Position numbers and translations under genes: made by a program. From Cladochytrium replicatum (lineage: Eukaryota; Chytridiomycota; Chytridiomycetes; Cladochytriales; Cladochytriaceae): a DNA stretch of 64,000 nucleotides. Numbering within the stretch: the stretch's first letter is position 1; each line of letters starts with the position of its first letter. Of this stretch, positions 24,401 through 35,703 are shown one piece after another. The DNA lies in assembly GCA_025526935.1 (NCBI GenBank), contig JAHLKD010000024.1, forward strand, positions 434,001-498,000, in the 5' to 3' direction. The notes under the pieces were generated by a model that saw only the letters and a list, made by a program, of their open reading frames with translations, did not search any database and had not been told where the DNA came from.

Positions 24401-25479
24401 GCTCCGCTCCTCGTGGTCCAGGATTCGTGCAGTTTGGATACCCAGTTGTCCCATCGACAGCAATGGACGCAAGTGCAACCGCTCTCGTTAACTCATTTGT
24501 CAAGGTTTGGGACTCCTGCATGTCCGCGTACTTAATGGAGAGACCAACGCTGGCGAAGGGTATGGGATCCAGTTCGCCTCCCATTCCTACTGGATTCCCG
24601 TTCCCCCGGAACAGCTGGTCCCTCGATATGGTTGACCCAAAGTTTGGACAGTCGATCATGGTGCCAATACAAGGTCTCGGGGCAAACTTCTTGTCGCAAA
24701 TAGTGGCTTGCGAGGTTATGCGCCCACACCCTCATCCGGACTACTTCCCAGGTGAGCGATTGTACAAAGCTTTTTTTGACATCAAATTCATTTCGAGTAG
24801 TGTTTGTTCTTTCTGAGCTGCTATCGATGTCGGAAGGCCCGCTGTTTAGTGGAATCAGAGGGAAAGGCTATGCATATGATGGAAGTATGCATATGGCATT
24901 GTGGACAGGACAGCTCAGTTTCGAGCTTCACGAGTCTTCCCAACCATTGCTCGGACTTGCTGAATTTCACTCTATTATCAAGTCTCTTGGTACTGAGGAC
25001 GGGTTTAATCAAATCGTGACATATTTTACAATTGAGAGTGCCTGCTCTTCCGTCGCCTATAAGTTGGTGGCAGGTGTCTCCACACCGAGCTCGCTCATCA
25101 CAACAGGGATCCGTTCGGTCCTCAGGGTAAATTTTTATTTTTCATGTTTGTGTTTAATCGCAAGTTAAATAGTTTGGACTTTCAGGGATTCAAGAGCCTT
25201 GAAGACGAGCTCGCAAGCTATCAAGCGTTGTTCTCCGTTACAAAATCGGATCTGAAACGTGTTTACGACAAATACTTCGTGCGCTTTTTACGCTCCTCCG
25301 AGTAAGCACATTTCTTCTGGTAATAAGTGGACTCTGATGGCTTTCGTAGGCGTGTGACAGTGATGACCACACCAGCAGGTCCGAGAGTCAAGCATTGGGC
25401 AAATGAGTTTAAACAGAAGGCGGAAGATGAGGGAGGGGTGAGCTTTTCGGTTGTAAATTTGTCTGATTTACAGCTATGA
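21408..25479 (+). CDS. M16 family metallopeptidase (inverted zinc motif; yeast YOL098C/Sdd3-like)
   Basis: About ten exons from the ATG at 21408 to TGA at 25477-25479. The inverted zinc-binding HxxEH motif is HTLEHLIFTGS near 21640, followed by RGYLDSLAIRCLSTGTN and, after an intron, DHTAYTISTAG, as in the M16C-like subgroup with about 1000 residues. GRENTEGDLVDLHLRRLLYD joins GTYAFECGGLTPDIKTL across an intron of about 54 nt near 22163-22216. An Asp/Glu-rich insert encoded by a GAT-type repeat (22740-22910) interrupts the middle of the protein. The C-terminal halves retain FIGSxxND-like surfaces less clearly. A last segment of 36 nt (GTGAGC...TTACAG) is in frame either spliced or retained. 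Probable peptide-degrading enzyme; localisation not evident because no presequence is seen. Confidence 0.85.
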
Positions 25480-28062
25480 TCACAGCTTATTACATCTGGT
25501 TGTCGTCTCCTCCAATCAGTCCGACTCATCATCACTAACAACAAAGAGCCTCCTTCGCTTGCTTGTATTCGCTGCACTTCTTCAGCCACCTGATAATTCT
25601 TCATTTTCGGCAGACACTTCGTCCACAGCAATTGACCTTTTTGGTGACTTCGTCCGCATTCGCCCTTCTCATCAGTACTTTCTTTTGATGTTGAGTTCGA
25701 AATTTCCTGAACTAGACTTGTAACAAATTCCATGCCGCCATTTGTTTTCGATGTGTTGGAAGCTGTACTGTGAGCAAGGCGATTTGGCATGCGACTACCG
25801 CCAAACCGCATTACCCCTGATTGGACAGAACCATCAGTCTCAGAGTCTGCGTCATCCTCGCAACTGTCGCTACTGATCATTCCTCCGCTCTCTATGTCGT
25901 GGCCATCATCTGTATCGCTGTTGAGTGCTTCCAGAATGTTTCGCAAACGTTTGGCACCTTCACCCAATGATTCTGACGGCTCCCTCCCTTTTCGACCTCG
26001 TTTGGGCTTTAGCTGCGTTTTCACCACCTTTGCCTTTGTTGCAGCTTCGCTCGATAGTTTCTCAGCTTCGGGCTCATCGCGGCCCGATCTCAATGCCGTC
26101 TCGATGTTCCTCCGATTGATTTCACGTTGTATCAACTCACGCTCAAAGAAGTCGGGATCATTTAGTTCATCATCTGCGTCACCGATAAACTTGGAAGAAA
26201 CCGGCTTTTCTTCGTGGAAGCTTTACGTCTTCGTGCTGCTCCACTGGTTCGTCAGTTTCTTCTACAATCTTCTTTCTCCTCTTCTTTTACTTTCCTGTCC
26301 CTCCCGGTTCACTTTCGGCAACCTCTACATCATCACCACCATTACCGTTATGTTGTGCATCCTCGCCGGAAAAGTTGTCGTCATCGCTATTGTTTCCGCT
26401 CTTCCGCTTTCGGTATTGAACCTTCTTGCGCACGAAGTTGCTCGGGTCCTCCTTCGTATTGCGAGCCTCCGCCATCTCTATCGACTCCTTGATCGTAAAA
26501 AGTAACTCCTCCATTGTGTCCACACTGAGTTCTCGAGGAAACAACCACTTTCCGCGATCATCTGTGCACAAAATTGTTGTAGTCTTTTGCAGCACTATGT
26601 TGTGAGTTCTGGATTTACTTACACTTACCTTCGCCTTCCTCGAGCTCAATTTGTTTAAGTAACAACCTCAGTTGGAAATCTTTTTGGACTGCCCTTGCAA
26701 GAGATGTTGCAGGGTCCTCCAGTGCAGTGCTTAAACAACATTGTAAGCTCTCGTTACAGCAGTCTCCGGCAAAACATTAACAAACCTATGATCGGTCACG
26801 TCCAGTAAATTCATCCCTGGTCTCCTTTCTCTTTGTAATCGCCGTTCGAGCTCCTGTCGGCAAAAAGAGGTGTTAAATAAAGAAAGAGCACCGCGGTAAC
26901 TTGCCGATACCTTAATCACCCATTCCACCATCTCTCTTTTTCCTTTGTGCACGAGCAAGCGAACTGCGGCATCTACCTTTTTTCCTCCAAGACACTACAA
27001 TAGGAGGAAGAGACCAAATGAGCACGAAATAGAAGTTAAAGATCTCCATGATAACGAGATTCCAGTCGTGGTGGTCCGGCTCGTCAATGGAGGCAGCTAA
27101 ACCGATCAGAATATCAACAACCTGCGTCTTGGTGAGCAGGTTCAAAAGAACTTCCTGATATAGATGACAACTCATTAGTAAGCAAGCACATCCGCCCATT
27201 AACATCGAAACGTCTACCTGAAGACTGGACTGCAGGACGCTCTCAGCAGAAGAACCAACTCCAGCCTCAATGTCGGATATAGCCAAAAGGTTCCGGAAAA
27301 AGCTAATGAGCAGCCGAATCCGTCCATAGTCCTTTTCGTTCTCAAACCACACATTAGCAATTTGACTCAGAATATGTTTCGCAGAGGACATTTAGCTCAC
27401 TTTTCTTCAATTTTCAACACTCCGACCAGAAAATCACGAAAAATAAGAATGACATCCTCGTTTGTTAAGGCTTCCTTTATCGCCTTAGAAATTCGAGCTC
27501 TTCCGGAGCAAAATCCACTGCTTCTGGTAGTATCGGCCAAATCAAAGGGACAATGATCTCGACTAGCCATCATCCTTCATTCATAAGCATACTATAGCCC
27601 GGAAAACTGTCCAATTAATCGAGCCTGCTCATATAAGCACTTTCCGATCAGAAGTTGCAGAGCGAATGAGCGGCACAAGTGTCGCAATATGTTCCAACGG
27701 CCAGGCATTCAAAACACCTCCCTAGACACAGTCTCGTCGTCTCTGCGCAAGTACCTCCTCAGAGCGCGAAGACAAGCTGAAAAATATGACGCTTAGAAAG
27801 AACTGTCTTTGGTTCCGTTGGGATTCGTCAAACCTAAGCATTCGTCACCAAGACGAAGACTTTTGTTTCCACTGGTGCATTTGAACCGTCGCCCTGCTCC
27901 AGCTGCTTTTCTATTCCGTCGATTGCGGTGCATGTTTGTAAAAGGTGCTGATCGAAGATTCGCTTCAACTGTTTCGCCCTTTCAAGTTGTTTCTAGTCGT
28001 GAGCTTGTGGTGGTTCAATTGCCAATGAACACCAAATTTGGAAGGAGCTTTGCAGGCATCTA
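25480..28062 (-). pseudogene. Timeless/Tof1/Swi1-type replication fork protein, frame-disrupted
   Basis: Minus-strand coding signal runs from about 28,000 to 25,500. The N-terminal region reads LLQTCTAIDGIEKQLEQGDG, then a one-base frame change near 27848 inside what should be VFVL-GDECLA. A GTTTGA...TTTCAG intron then leads to ACLRALRRYLRRDDETVSRE. A second frame change at a T-run near 27714 precedes LNAWPLEHIATLVPLIRSATSDRK; after a GTGCTT...CGAG intron comes IIVPLIWPILPEAVDF; a third frame change near 27480 precedes KEALTNEDVILIFRDFLVGVL. The following exons are clean: RIRLLISFFRNLLAISDIE, HHDWNLVIMEIFNFYF, ELERRLQRERRPGMN and a basic, acidic-patch C-terminus with PKRGRKGREPSE. These are hallmarks of the Timeless fork-protection family. 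Three single-base breaks suggest a pseudogene, although assembly error is possible. The exact 3' end is uncertain. Confidence 0.6.
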
Positions 28063-28665
28063 AAAAATTACAGATGGGTACTTTGTTTATCTATATTACA
28101 GTGTTGTTCCCTTTTTAACGTAGCAGTGGGTACTCTTGAATGAGTTGGGGAGAGGCAAGAATCAGATTTCAGTTTGACTGCAATGACAGCTAGAAATCGC
28201 AACAGTGGATGAATTAGGCGGTTCTCTCAGTTCACTGAAACGCGAAGCTATATTCATTCTCTTAGAGCAAACTGGAAAACAATGGACATTGGAAGTTAGC
28301 AGGTAACGGGAGCCAGCCGTTGCAAGATTCTTTTTAAAAGTTGTAGTGCGGAATGCAAAGGAATGTGCGTCCTTTCAAAAATGCTAGAGAAGCGCAGAAA
28401 GTACACAAAAGTAAAGTATCTGCAAACAAAAAAGTGAAATGTCGAAGTTATATTCGAGAAATTAGAAGGCGTAATAAAAGGAGTGAAAAGTTCGTGTGCC
28501 GATGAGTGCATGTGAGGTTCTTGTGGCCATGATGATTATTTTTTGGTGACGTCGTAGTGATGGTTGAATACAGTGAGTTTAGTGAATGTGAGTCTGCGTG
28601 TGGCGGGTAGAGTTGCTTCTTGGGACGATTACAATTGCGTCCTGAGCTTTCTTCTCGAATGGCTC
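28063..28665. other. Intergenic, no gene seen
   Basis: AT-rich region between the 5' end of the Timeless-like sequence and the 3' end of the homeobox gene. No domain-bearing ORF; a 3' UTR and a promoter are expected by position. Confidence 0.35.
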
Positions 28666-29707
28666 CTAATCGCGAATTCGCATTTGAGCGACAGCGTTGG
28701 CAAAAGAAGTGCATGGCGACGGTGCGACACTGCTCGGCGGTGTTGGTGTAGCCGGAGTTGTAGCAGATCCATGTTTTGGTTTTGGGCCTTTCTTGCCGGG
28801 CATTCGAACCACGTACACGATCTGTCCGGACGGAGTTCGCGTTTTGGAAAGGTAGCGCCTGCGGCCGTTCACAAACCTATGGCACTTCAATATGACGAAG
28901 GTTTGGGTGTCTAACATATAAGAATACATACCAGTTTTCCAGTTGTGTCTCGCTGAGGTTGTACAGTTCGATCATTTCAAGCTTGGTTTTCCTGTCGGGG
29001 AAAGGGCAAGCCTTGTGCTCGTGAAGCCAGGCGATAAGGTCTCTGACAACTTCCTTGGGAAAGTGCCTCCGCTTCTGCTGCACCGGCTCATACGCGGGGG
29101 CAGGTTGTGGAGATGGAGACTGGCTATCATCTGCCATCAAGGCCATCATGGAAAGTGCGTGCTGGTGGTCGTTCGACGCCATTGGGTCGTACATATGCTC
29201 ATGCTGGTGGGCATGGTGATCCGGGTTGAGTGCGGCTTGAAGGTGCGCAAAGTGGCCTTGTTGGAAGTGCTCCTCGCGCATAAACGGATGAGAGAACGAA
29301 GAAACGTATGAACGAGGATCTTCGTCAGCGTCTCGCTCCATGTTGTCCGCTTGGGTGGGAGATGAGTCTCTACGGGTGTACGCCGGAGTCGCGGAGTCTC
29401 TTCCGTATTCTGGCGAGGCGGAGAGATCACGCCAGGCATACGCGCCCATTTCCTGCTTGACCTTTACGCGATGGGGCAAGGTCCTTGTGCGTACTTGTGG
29501 AGCTTGGGTTGGTGGAGGCGGTGAGGGCAGCGCATGATCCGGAATCGACTCCGGATCGGATAGCGGTGGTGAATCGGCGCGAGAAGAGTCCGGAGTACGC
29601 GAGATTGAGTTATCGGCGAGAGCGAGGAGGTTCTGGGCTGCAACATAATCACCCTTGTCGGGGATAGCGATGGGCAGGGACGGGGTTGGGTAGGCGTTGA
29701 GAAGCAT
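28666..29707 (-). CDS. TALE-class homeodomain transcription factor
   Basis: Two exons: 29707-28932 and 28876-28666, separated by a 55-nt GTATGT...CATAG intron that splits the invariant Trp codon. The first exon begins MLLNAYPTPSLPIAIPDKGD and is Ser/Pro-, His- and Gln-rich. The homeodomain starts at QKRRHFPKEVVRDLIAWL, continues HEHKACPFPDRKTKLEMIEL with the three-residue loop extension typical of TALE, and ends with recognition helix ETQLENWFVNGRRRYL (W48, F49, N51 and R53 present). The tail after the homeodomain carries a basic GKKGPKPKHG segment. It should be a nuclear DNA-binding regulator; targets are unknown. It is divergent from DMC1. Confidence 0.88.
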
Positions 29708-30493
29708 TTGCGACAGATCAAAGGCAGAGCAGCAGAGAGCAAGGGCGAGTCAGCGAGGTTAAATGCTGGACTGGGAGCGTAAAGCGTTGACGGGAGGGCG
29801 GCAGTTGGGAGCGCTGTGTGTGTGACAGGTGTGGCTGGAGCGGGGCGATTTGTGACAGGTGACTGGTGACGGGGGTGGGTGGGTGGAATAATAGAGACAT
29901 GAGACGCGATGATACACCAGAGAATCCTGCTGGGGGATGTAGGGCAGCAGACGCTACAGAAATGCGTTGTGCGAACTGTATGTCTATCGAGAGTGTGTCT
30001 GGTAGTTTACTGCTCTGGCCGAATCTGGAAATGAAGCTCAATTTGGCGATGATCTGCCGGACGGAAGATCATGGGTGTACTGTGCATATCATTATCAAAG
30101 TGCATAATGATACACTGTAATCATCGTTTATCTTGGTCCTTGATGCAGTCCCCATGCTTGCTTGCTTCATTATTCTCTCATCCGACCATCCAACCCTGTA
30201 GTACACAACTGAAGTCCACCGCTAACCCACACTATTAGCGCACGAGTCATCAAAATCTCTAGCAAAATCTCTCGAAATGGCAAAAGTTGAGTGGTGTTAT
30301 CGAAGCTGAATCACGCACGTGAGGGATGCGATGCTGCCCGATGCTGGTTGGTCGAAATCTTAACTGCCATATCCGGATAAATTGCGAGAGTTTAAATTGT
30401 TTGTGGCTTCAACAAAACGTGTCGTTAACATTCGAACATTATCATTACTCTGAACAGCTAGTCCACTTACTCGATATCTGAAAGGCACTCAAC
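29708..30493. promoter_or_regulatory. Divergent promoter region (homeobox / DMC1)
   Basis: 786 bp between the divergent starts of the homeobox gene and DMC1. The left half is GC-rich with GT/GGTG-type runs (about 29800-29890), the right half AT-rich. No RNA gene or ORF is supported. Confidence 0.4.
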
Positions 30494-32010
30494 ATGTCCG
30501 CACAAGATCAGCAAGTTGCAAACCTGGAGGATCAAGATGATGTCGATGTAATTACCTAAAGTTCTTAGTTCCATACAGTTTTTGCGCTTTTGCTTTATCC
30601 ATAGCCATATCACCACTCTTACTCTTCTCAATGCGCTTCGCAAAATCGCAGCTATGATCGCTCTGATCTTTTTTGTGAAACATTCCCGTATCAACTTTTC
30701 TTCGTGACATGACGGGATGACTACTGATGACCACCTATCAACTCATACTTCTCTCCACCATGCAGATGGCTCCAGTATGATATCCAAGGTGCAAGTTCAA
30801 CTAGTCCGGTGACTAATACTCTTGCAGGATTTCATTGAAATCGAGAAGTTGCAAGAGACGGGGATCGGAATGGCGGATATCACCAAGCTAAAGGCGCAAG
30901 GGATCGCAACCGTCAGGGTAATGATTCTCTCAAATTGATTGGTTTACGTATGTTGATCCTGCCTTTCTCCAATCAGGATGTTCAAATGGCAACCACGCGT
31001 CATCTGCAAAAGATCAAGGGCATGTCCGAAGCCAAAGTCGAGAAGATCAAGGAAGCCGCAGCGAAACTCCTTCCAGCCACTTTCATGTCAGGTGTCGAGG
31101 TTTGTTAGGAATTGAGAAAGAACTTCGATTGACCGAGGGATCGTACTTAAGTTCTCTGAGCGCCGCAAGCTTGTTCATCGCATTTCCACTGGAAGCAAGG
31201 AGCTCGACAAGCTTCTCGGTGGGGGCGTCCAGTCGATGTCCATTACCGAAGCATTCGGAGAGGTTATAATGGCTTGATTGTGCCAATCATATCTTGATGC
31301 TGATAGGTTTCCTCAGTTCCGAACTGGAAAAACCCAAATGAGTCACACGCTCTGCGTAACTGCCCAGCTACCTCGAAGCATGGGTGGTGCAGAAGGCAAG
31401 GTACGTTCGCCCGGCGTCTGTTTGCCTGCGGTTGAATTTCCATGTGATTCTCTAGGCTGCTTTCATCGACACGGAGGGCACCTTCAGACCCGAACGTATC
31501 GAAGCAATTGCAAATCGCTTCGGCGTTGATCCCGAAGCCGCTCTCGAGAACATCACCGTGGCCCGAGCCTACAACTCTGAGCACCAGCACGAACTTCTCA
31601 ACATCCTCGCCGCAATCTTTGCTACTGAGAAAGATTATCGCCTCCTCATTGTTGACTCCATCATCGCACTCTTCCGCACTGACTTCTCCGGTCGCGGTGA
31701 GCTCGCGGATCGACAGCAGAAACTGGGCGTCATGCTTTCGAAGCTCATGAAGATCGCTGAGGCGTTCAATGTTGCGGTGTTCATAACCAATCAGATGTGC
31801 GCTGACCCCGGAGGAGCAGTGAGCTTTGTTGCCGACCCCAAGAAGCCGATCGGTGGTCACGTTTTGGCACATGCAAGCACGACTCGACTTTACCTGAAGA
31901 AGGGAAGGGGGGAGTCAAGGATTTGCAAGATCTACGACTCACCAGACGTTCCCGAGGCGGAGGCAGTCTACAGCATCTCAGTTGGAGGAATCGTCGACGT
32001 TTCCGAGTGA
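30494..32010 (+). CDS. DMC1: Meiotic recombinase Dmc1 (RecA/Rad51 family)
   Basis: Six or so exons from the ATG at 30494 ([16 protein letters not shown]). A long first intron (about 280 nt) leads to [20 protein letters not shown], the helix-hairpin-helix domain, and [20 protein letters not shown], a Dmc1-type phrase. After [20 protein letters not shown] comes Walker A GEFRTGKTQ, then Walker B region [14 protein letters not shown]. Loop 2 and its surroundings ([29 protein letters not shown], then [20 protein letters not shown]) follow the Dmc1 rather than the Rad51 pattern (Rad51 has [19 protein letters not shown]). It catalyses strand exchange between homologues in meiosis. The ATPase residues are intact and the frame is clean, so it looks functional. 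Confidence 0.93.
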
Positions 32011-33239
32011 TATGTGGGTTTAATTCGAAGTACTCAAACATGCATCTCAATGAACCCTTATGTACAGCAATATGATCTTTCTCAATATTTCTGTGTTAAT
32101 TTCTCAACCTTGCCCGAAACATTGCAGCATCATTTATTATACCCAATCAGCGGCAACCGTGAGATAAAATTAAAATTGGCATTTAAGTCGCCCTGTCGAA
32201 GTGATGACATCCGGCTTTTGCCAAGACAGGGCAGCGATATTTTATCGGAAAAAACTGACCCGCATCAGATTCGTGGCAGACTTGCCAAAGCTATACTGCA
32301 AAGTGACGACCAAACTAGCCCATCACTTGGAGGAATTATTCGAATCCCTCCTGATCCACTTCCGCTCCCTCCATCTTATCAAAACAACCATCCCAATCAT
32401 TTCGAACGTGACGTAAATTGGCTATCTCACCAACTAACTTCACACAATTCAACCACCAAGTTGTCCATCCAAAACGCTCGATCTCTTAATCTGGTGGATT
32501 AAATTCAACCTCGATCTAATGATTCGTCCGGCTTGATCTGTTAATCTCACACTCTGCAACCACCTACCTTCTACAACAGCGAACAGAACCGTTGAGCTCT
32601 CGTACAAGGCGATGAAAAAATGTGCTATATTTCTCTTCAGAATCGTCACCACCCACAAACCCATGTGTTTTTGCTGCCAGAGGAGCTACTAGTCTCAGAT
32701 CTTTGCCATCATACTTCAGCCATCGCGTGCACTGTCGCTCAACCCTCTCTCATCTTTTATCACAGAATCATGATCCGTTTATTTCACTACGTAAGTGAGT
32801 ACCCGGAGATTGAATGAGACCTACTAGTGGGCCATTTTTGGTAAGCAGAACTGGCGATGCGGGATGAACTGAACGTTGAGTATCAGTCTCCTGACCACCC
32901 CCGCGACGCGTCCCCCGACTTCTTTTAACTCCGAGTGCTGCACGCATCTCTTCGGCTCTTCCCTTCGCACAAGCTATTGCTTCTCCTAAATACACCACCA
33001 ATCAGAGATCCGTACTTTTCGTCACCGTAATTGCGCGTTGAGAACACGTCAAATCCTCCAGCTCTGTACATATCCTCATCCGACTCGACTGTTTGGCTGC
33101 GTACATAGATAGATGTGTCCGACATCGAGCGATGATTTGGCACGCAATTCTGTGGCTCGCTTTCCTTGGGATGACGTTTGTACACTCGGAGCGGAAGTCC
33201 TCACGAGCATCTGCTTCCATATGCGCGGAGGTGCTACTT
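32011..33239. other. Intergenic, no confident gene
   Basis: A 162-codon open stretch just after DMC1 (32014-32502) starts with GTG and lacks any domain. A minus-strand stretch at 32925-33185 (SDTSIYVRSQTVESDEDMYR) has protein-like composition but no start or homologue that I recognise. Neither is called a gene. Confidence 0.3.
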
Positions 33240-34280
33240 CGCGAAGTCAGGGCTAAAAACCTACGCCTATCTTGCAACTCTGACGCAAGGATGCGCGTGA
33301 CGGTCTTGAAACGACGCGAAAAGTCGCTTTACATCGAAGCACTCAATGCTCGAAAACGACTCGCGATCTCGCGCCGTGATGAAAAGAAGAAAACGAAGGC
33401 GTTCAAAGTGCTCGCAAATGCCTCAAAGCGGAGCGACGATGGAAACAGTGCCACACTCGCACTTATTCTCAACATGGAGGCAAAGTTCTCCGAGCGTCTT
33501 CAGGAAGTGACCTCGGTGTATGCTGTACCATGCGCGCAGGAGGAATTCAATTGAATGTCAGCTGCTATATGAACGCAACAAGCACCAACAGTAAATCGAC
33601 GCAACGACGCATGATCTGAACGAAGCCAAGGCCAGGAACAAGTACTTATCATACACCATCAAGAACCAACGAGAGGATATTATGAAATCACCGTTCGTTT
33701 CGCTTTCGCTGTGATCGAGCTCAAAGCCAAGAAATCGCGTATCTTCAGCACGCTTAACGATGCAAACAACGAAATCGCAAGTCTGGACGACGACAAAGCG
33801 GAACTGCAAGCGTCTCCTTGTCGGGGAGGTTGTTGAGAAGGCTGAGTTTTACGAACAAGCGGAGACGCATTCATTGGAGCAAAACAAAATTCTTGATGCT
33901 CTCAACAGAGAGATTCAGAGCTCTTCCACAACCTTACAAAAGAACGCGCTCGCATATCTGAGTTGGAGCGGAAGTTCGACGAATGGACATCGACATACAG
34001 TTCTGCAACGGAGCGCATACAGGTGAAGTTTACTGGAATCGTGACACGCACGATCATCAAAGGCCCCAGATGTCAGAACTACAGGATGGGAATGTCAAAC
34101 TTTCCAAACCCTCGAACAAGCGCGATACGACAACGGATATCCCGTTGAACACGGTGAGTATGATGAACAGAATGCTCGCACGCCTCATTCGAAGCCGAAG
34201 TCTATTCTTTCAGAGACAAAGGACACGAACACTGTGAAGCCAGCAGGAAGCACTCACAATTGCACAGTTCGGTTCTGTCA
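33240..34280 (+). pseudogene. Decayed coiled-coil protein gene
   Basis: Fragments of heptad-rich coding sequence occur in successive frames on the plus strand: LREVRAKNLRLSC and SLYIEALNARKRLAISRRDE (to 33554), then ELNEAKARNKYLSYTIKNQR near 33620, IELKAKKSRIFSTLNDANNE near 33720, VEKAEFYEQAETHSLEQNK near 33840, and SELERKFDEWTSTYSSATER near 33960. Stops and frame changes separate them and no introns with good sites explain all of the breaks. This looks like a long coiled-coil protein eroded by indels. The parent family was not identified. Confidence 0.45.
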
Positions 34281-34750
34281 GAGCTTCGATGAGCTTACTA
34301 AGCGAGTTGCCAAATATTCTGTACACCGAGATCGCCGTAACCAATGATGAATCAGGGATTGTTTCATTAGCCAACAATCCTTGCGTGTGGAGCACGTACC
34401 TTGCAAGCAAACTTTCTACGGATCTCCCCATTATGACACTCAAAGGCTTCTCCGACACATCAGTTGAACTCGCGATCGCGGCTAGTATCGTTATCCCCCG
34501 GTTATCTAGGACCATATTGCATCACACATTCATGTTCTTACGCGCTGTTACTGCATCATTGCTTCCACACTCAAACGAAGGAGATTCGTAAAGGTGCCTG
34601 AAGTTAAGGATCACGATGTCCGAGAAATCGCACCGGTTCTTCTTCAACTCGGGAACAAGTGAATGAAGCATCCTTTACTTTGGACTTTTTCTTGTTGATG
34701 TTGTACCCAATGACTAATTTCGACAGTACGTTTTACTTGAGAGCTATGTT
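34281..34750. other. Non-coding or uncertain, left of tandem duplication
   Basis: A 100-codon open stretch at 34289-34591 has protein-like composition (SIVIPRLSRTILHHTFMFLR) but no recognisable domain and no context. It may belong to the decayed gene to its left. Confidence 0.25.
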
Positions 34751-35215
34751 TAGTGACCCATTCAGTTCGGGATGGTTTTCTGAAATCTTTGATGTGAGCT
34801 TGTTATTTTCATTTTTATGTGACCAAATCAGACAGACCTTCTTTTTGCTACTTTTGCATCATGCATGTTTGCTTTATAAATGTTGCATCTGACAATTCCA
34901 CAGTTCCGGTCCAACTGTTTGAACGGGGAAGTGGAGGTATCTGGACGTACCACTCAACCAATTCAAATCATTACCATTAACTTAGTGACCCATTCAGTTC
35001 GGGATGGTTTTCTGAAATCTTTGATGTGAGCTTGTTATTTTCATTTTTATGTGACCAAATCAGAACAGACCTTCTTTTTGCTACTTTTGCATCATGCATG
35101 TTTGCTTTATAAATGTTGCATCTGACAATTCCACAGTTCCGGTCCAACTGTTTGAACGGGGAAGTGGAGGTATCTGGACGTACCACTCAACCAATTCAAA
35201 TCATTACCATTAACT
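34751..35215 (+). repeat. Tandem duplication, 2 x 232-233 bp
   Basis: Unit 1 is 34751-34982 and unit 2 is 34983-35215. Both start TAGTGACCCATTCAGTTCGG and end ACCATTAACT. The only difference noticed is one extra A in unit 2 (AATCAGAACAGACC against AATCAGACAGACC), so the duplication is very recent or homogenised. No ORF spans the unit. Confidence 0.95.
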
Positions 35216-35703
35216 TAGTAATTCCAAGCTGAAGACTCGAGACCGAGCAACTTACGCCTGACTTAGTGTCTCTCGACAGTCTCATTTACTAAGACGGGAG
35301 CGAGTTAGATATCCTGAACATTGAGACATGGAATAATTTTCTGAGCCCCCGCAATCACTATGCTGACTTGGGTCCTATCTACTATGATACATGTATGTCA
35401 TTACTTCACATTGCATTTTCAATTCGCTGCATGCGCTAAGAGCGTTTGTCGACGCCAAGCCCCGAGACGAAACACGACAAGTTGCTAGCTGGCATTGTTG
35501 CTGGAAGGAAGTGCGAACTCTGAGAAAATCCTGGTTTGCCACATCTCTTGGTGAGGACTAATGCGCATGCATTGTCGCCGAAATATTGAAAACTTCTTCG
35601 CATTTCGAAAGTGCTTTATGAGGGATGGAATTGCTCGAGAATTGAAGCTCGACACTTCTCAGATTGTTTCTAATATCGTGCACAATAGGTTCTTACTTCC
35701 GTC
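35216..35703. other. Intergenic, upstream of transporter gene
   Basis: No ORF with a domain and no RNA gene is visible. Contains the promoter of the downstream transporter by position. Confidence 0.35.

Noticed and set aside
27809-28063. Plus-strand ORF of 84 aa
   Set aside because: Antisense to the Timeless-like N-terminus, which has real family similarity.
32014-32502. 162-codon ORF downstream of DMC1
   Set aside because: Starts with GTG, no domain, composition like 3' intergenic DNA.
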